A DNA stretch of 64,000 bases. Origin: Gnetum montanum (lineage: Eukaryota; Streptophyta; Gnetopsida; Gnetales; Gnetaceae). Every line of letters starts with the position of its first letter. The stretch's first letter is position 1. Below the pieces are notes generated by a model. The model did not search any database, was not told the origin of the DNA, and saw nothing but the letters and a program-made list of their open reading frames with translations. The position numbers and the translations under genes were made by a program. The DNA lies in the NCBI GenBank assembly GCA_015680685.1, contig MNCI01003613.1, positions 567,336 to 631,335 on the forward strand, in the 5' to 3' direction. Below are positions 59,578-64,000 of this stretch, piece by piece.

Positions 59578-60498
59578 TACCCCCATTACTGAATAAAAAC
59601 TTGTCCTCAAGTTTCTTACAAAATATTGGGATGGTATGGGATTATTGACTCAAATAGAACTAATGGTGAATGGGATGATATGTGAACGGATCATCATTAC
59701 AAGACAAGACAAAACTGGTGTTCACGACAAAAAGATTGAACACTCTATACATTTAACATCAGGCCTTATTTGGTAGCTAAGAAAGAGAGAGAGAGAAAGA
59801 ATTTTTGCTACTTCCAACACCAAGGTTGTGCCTTTTGTTATCCATCCATAAGCACGCCATCCATCTTGTTCCTTGCATAGCTGCTTTAGCATAAATCCAT
59901 TCCAAGTGATCCCTCCAAATCCAATCCATTGTTGCATGATTGTCATCTGCACACACAACATAGTCTTTTATTAGCAAGGGTAAATGAATCATAATGAAAT
60001 TGATACCTTTCTTTGGTAAAAGGTCCATTGGCTAGGTTGTGGTATGGCTGATGCAGATCTGGAGATATAATAATGGTGACTACTGAAGGTGTAGGGGTTA
60101 GGAGAAAATAAAAAAAATTTGGGTCCAGACCCCCATGACTAAAAGTGAACCTCTAGTAGCAATAGAATGGAGAAAGAAAAGGAACAAGAGACAACTATAA
60201 CATCGATGAAATGGATGTCAAGATGGAAATGAACAAGAGAGAGTGGATTGAAAATAATGTTAAGGAAAAGAATTTAACTGGTGCACCAAATAGGAATGTT
60301 AGTGGGTCCTCCCCAAAGCAGGCTCATGCCCTTAATGCCCTGACACACCCACATTCAAAGAGTCCATAGGCTCTGGGAATGTCATTTGGAACAAGAGTTA
60401 AAGTCTTAACCACAAGAATTTACCGAAAAGAAAATAATGCGTCAACCAAAATATACACTAATGATACAACCGGCAATGAGGTGAACAATGGAGAGAAG
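59578..60498 (-). other. 3' non-coding region of element F
   Basis: It matches the non-coding region of A next to its 3' LTR (13549 to about 14480), including the polypurine-like ATGGGGGTA on the minus strand. No gene. It is cut at 60499 by element E; the rest of F is outside the window. Confidence 0.75.
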
Positions 60499-62522
60499 TG
60501 TACTATTTGAAATTTTCGGTGCGAGGTTGGAATGAAACAAACACTGAGAGATCTACAAACAAGTATAGAAGACTCTACCTTCACTTGAGGGTGATCTGGA
60601 ACTGACGAAGGTAGAGTACCTTGGGTGGTCCACACGCGGATCAGACAAGGATTTCCCCAAACGTATGCCAATGTGCAATGCGCTGGGTTATATGTAAATA
60701 GTGTAATAAGCGTGAACCAGAACGTAAATGTGCAGGGATGTAAACAAGAGGTAAACAAGAATGAATGAAAACTGTAGCAAATATTAGCCAAAAGTGCAGT
60801 AATATTATTGCATGATGAAAATTACAATGCACCCGTCTAAACGCAGTTGTGGATCTAGCACAAGGCAGATGAAGAGCCCCGGTGGATGTAGAGGGGTGAT
60901 GGTATGCTGGTTTAGATTGCAGGCATAGCATGGAGGTTGTATGCTTAATGTGTAGGGTCCAAGTCCAGTGTTTAGGATGGGTGTTCTGGATGTTCTCAGC
61001 ATCGATTGCCCAAATTGTTGCCCAGATTCTTTTAATTTTTTGAACCCTGATCTGGTAAAAAATCTGGGTTTTTGTACAAGTTTGGGCATTAAATTTAGAT
61101 CTGAGAGGGGATGATTGGCTGTGGGACACTGGAATTTTGGATTGGATTACATGTGGAGCGTCAACTGAGTGCAGCAAAATGAAATTTTAGAAGTGTACAA
61201 CATGAACCATGCTGGCATGTACACGCTGGGCGTATAGACTCCGCACGCTGGACAGCGTATGGTTAAGCATGAAGAATTTTTTATCAAATTTCTAACTGTG
61301 AAGCTATTTTTGAGGATGCTTGATGTCCTGAGGATGCTGCTTGTCAATTTTGGGCTCATTTGACCTTGATTTGATAGGGTTTTAGGAGGCTCCAAAAGTG
61401 TACATGCTGGGCATGCAGGGCATGCAAGCCAGCATACAGGCATGAAAGTGTGAATTTTCTAGGTCACAACTTGATTTTTGGGAGCCCAGGATGATTTCTG
61501 ATAGTTTTCCTACCTCTGGGAGTTGACTTCCTATGAAAATCGTGCTCTGAGTATTTGTTTTGGTCTACCTATGATGGTACACGCTAGGCGTGCGGGCCAG
61601 CGTGCAAGCATGAAAACCCATCATTTGGAGTCCAAAAGTTGAATTTTAGGTACCTGAGAGTTGTTGGGAACCCTTAGGAAGGTCTTGGGGGGTCCAGAAG
61701 CTCAATTCTGACATGTTTGACTCAGTTTTGAGGCTCAAAAGTTGCTGCATGCTGAGTTGTATGCTAGGCGTACAGGCCTGTGTGCACAAAGTATACTTAG
61801 TCAAAACTAAGTGTTTTGAGTTTGAAAGCTATAGTTCTTGTTGCCAGATTTTGATGTAGTCTCCAATGGATCTCAGGGAACTCTTTCTTGTTCAATTATT
61901 GCTCCGTTTGATGCTATTTTTGAGGCTTTCAAGCTTGGTCATGCTGGGGACCAACATGACTTAGCTCAATTTTTGCTACAAGTGTTAGCTAAAATTTTTG
62001 TGGTGTTTCATTGGCCCCTCTTTGTTAACGCTTGGAGGAATTGACCCGAGAGGCATCGACAAAGAAGTACAAAACACCACAAGTAACTTAGTGGCATTGT
62101 CCTTTGACACTTGGCCAGATGTCATCACACCATGTACAGTAGTACATAGGATTGGGGAAATGAAGTTTGTGGATGGATAGGTAAATGGAAATTGTGGGGA
62201 TTGGAAATTGATCAAGGGATTGTGCATGGTGAAGGGGATGTTCTGGTGTGTGTATGGGTCATGTTGATCCTTGTCAATAGCCATTGTCTAGTAGACTTGG
62301 GACCAAGACATGAGGTGTACGTCCTTTGGTGGAACAAGACTCTTGTTCAGTGTTCAAGAGGACTTGTTGGCACAACCAAAGTCACGTGATGATGTGTTGC
62401 ATTCTTTGGAGGAACAGGGCCTTTTTTTAGTGTTAAAGGAAACCTGTTAGCGGAGAGCCAAAGCCACGCAGTGAGATGAAACATGATGGTGTGAGACTCG
62501 AACGGTTCTTTCCAAGACCACT

Positions 62523-62651
62523 NNNNNNNNNNNNNNNNNNNNNNNNNNNNNNNNNNNNNNNNNNNNNNNNNNNNNNNNNNNNNNNNNNNNNNNNNNNNNN
62601 NNNNNNNNNNNNNNNNNNNNNNNNNNNNNNNNNNNNNNNNNNNNNNNNNNN
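62523..62651. other. Assembly gap (129 N)
   Basis: Run of N within the 3' region of element E. Confidence 0.99.
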
Positions 62652-62984
62652 TATTGGAAACTGGGAACGTACTTTTGAATAGATTGATTAACCTGGTTGC
62701 GTGTGTCAGAAACAATGTGGCACCTTATCACTGTGATGAAGTGTATCCGTGTACGAGCACCACTAGGTGTCATCCTGCAAACACAACTCCAAGAAGATAA
62801 GAAAACCACAAGTGAATGAGTTAGTGAACACTTTAGACATGAATGTGACTGATGAAACAAAGGAATCAGATGAGATTTCAGGCACTGAATATGAATGGTA
62901 GCAATGTTGTTAGGATCAATCGATGATGAGTGAGATAGCGGCTCTGATGAAGTTTGAATGCAGCGACCGATTGGGAGGCTAGAG

Positions 62985-63365
62985 ATGAAGCTGCCAGTTT
63001 ATAGTCGTAGACGACTATCGTGGGTTAGTTTTATGTCATAACCCATTGGACGTTTCCAATTTAGCATCGTAACGGACTGTGCATTTCTAGTTTATAGTCT
63101 TGGTGGACTGTGGAGAGGCAAACCAGTTTATAGTCTTAGTAGACTTCGGCAAATAAAACTGAGGTAGTTTAATGTCGTACCGGACGAGCACTAGTTTATT
63201 GTCATTGCAGACGAACTGTGGTGCTAGTTTATCATCATAACACCAGGACGATCTATGGTATCAGTGTTTCGTCATGATTCCAGGATGATCTGTGGTATTA
63301 GTTTTCCATCATGATTCCAGGACGATCTGTGGTATCAGTTTTCTATCATGATTCCAAGATGAAGG
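62985..63365. repeat. Repeats after the integrase of element E
   Basis: Same kind as the 37-bp repeat of C (CTGTGGTATCAGTTTTC and AGTTTATAGTC cores) but with fewer and more irregular copies. Confidence 0.7.
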
Positions 63366-64000
63366 CATACCTGAGATGTTTATATGTGAAAAGGTTTGAG
63401 GTACAAGTGGTTCGTTGGATGAGTGAGCTCGTTACCATTCATGTTAGCTAGCTTAAATGCTCCGTTGTCGTATGCTTTGGTGACCAAATAGGGCCCTTCC
63501 CAGTTTGCTGCTAACTTGTCCACATGTTCATGGACTGCCTTAAGTATGAGGTTGGCTTCTTTGATCGGGAACTTGTGAATGTCATATTGATGGCATTGTC
63601 ACTGTTGTTTCTGGTACCAATCAATTTGATCGAGCACACGTGTACGTTCCTCTTCCACAAAGTCCAAGTCAACAACACACAAGTCATTGTTTTGACCCTC
63701 ATTGAGGATTCTGGAGAGTGTGATCCTTAAGGATGGTACCTACAACTCTAAAGGTAAAATAGCTTTCGAACCATAAACAAGACTATATGGAATTTTACTT
63801 GTGGAAGTTCGATGCGTAGTGCAATAAGCCCATAACGCGTATACCAACTATTCATGCCATTTTCTCTTGCTCTACGTAAGCATCTTCTTTAGCACTGAGA
63901 TGATAATCTTGTTCATAGCTTCGGCCTACCTATTACTTTGGGGGTAATACAGGGATGAGAATGAATGTTTAATGCCTAAGCTATCACAGAAGGTTTTTGT
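63366..64000 (-). pseudogene. Integrase C-terminal part of element E
   Basis: On the minus strand the frame includes a WEGPYLVTKAYDNGAF motif near 63490-63440 and ends near 63370. The rest follows the C integrase toward its core up to the window edge. Stops and shifts are present. Confidence 0.7.

Larger units (their letters stand above)
60499..64000 (-). mobile_element. Element E: C-family retrotransposon, left part only
   Basis: LTR 60499-62010 starts TGTACTATTT and ends GTGTTTCA and matches the C LTRs, with one inverted 180-bp unit of the G type at about 61570-61760. The TATA box is altered. Polypurine tract AAAGAGGGGCCAA on the minus strand follows, then the same 3' region as in C, an N run (62523-62651), the repeats and the end of integrase. 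The element continues beyond the window; its right LTR and target duplication cannot be checked. Confidence 0.8.

Overview
The window looks like heterochromatic, repeat-packed DNA from a large plant nuclear genome, most likely a seed plant. Nearly everything recognisable is a plant-type Ty3/gypsy LTR retrotransposon: chromovirus-like, Athila-like and Tat-like, the last with a second, archaeal-type RNase H. GT-AG introns, TATA boxes and AATAAA signals also point to a plant. The species cannot be named. No ordinary single-copy host gene, tRNA or rRNA gene was found. Three runs of N (20561-20669, 36288-37183, 62523-62651) show this is a draft scaffold. Element names I, H, A, F, B, C, G and E below are mine.

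Layout. (1) 1-8531: decayed chromovirus-like element I on the minus strand. Going right from its gag come a 44-bp minisatellite, a spliced plus-strand pseudogene, an iMet-type primer site and the start of an LTR. (2) 8532-12350: AT-rich, mostly unassigned, ending in the LTR of an old plus-strand element H, whose primer site and gag start follow. (3) 12738-22670: Athila-like element A (minus strand), complete with two LTRs, a TGGGT target duplication and a tRNA-Asp-type primer site, inserted in H. (4) 23572-60498: the LTR and 3' region of a second Athila-like element F, also inserted in H. F's LTR was split at about 23665/58852 by Tat-like element B (plus strand, 23666-58851). (5) Inside B sit Tat-like element C (minus strand, 34137-54398, target duplication GCCGC/ACCGC) and solo LTR G (54750-56898, target duplication GTAGT). 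(6) 60499-64000: element E, of the C family, inserted in F and running off the window. Insertion order, oldest first: H, then A and F, then B, then C and G; E is later than F.

The most notable content is a spliced gene carried in antisense between the protease and reverse transcriptase regions of C (43204-47465, eight exons, with its own TATA box and AATAAA). Its first three exons look like a captured NIF/FCP1-type HAD phosphatase domain that has lost the catalytic aspartates. The rest is acidic and coiled-coil-like. B, a clearly different family, carries a homologous antisense gene at the matching place (29293-31115), with the same exon order and intron phases at the points compared. Reading frame is kept across nearly all exons, and most stops can be explained by single transitions. 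This suggests a real gene that has travelled with this retrotransposon lineage.

All coding regions here are broken by stops, frameshifts or deletions, so none of the elements looks autonomous now. Part of the C left-LTR area (35681-37443) is probably an assembly error.
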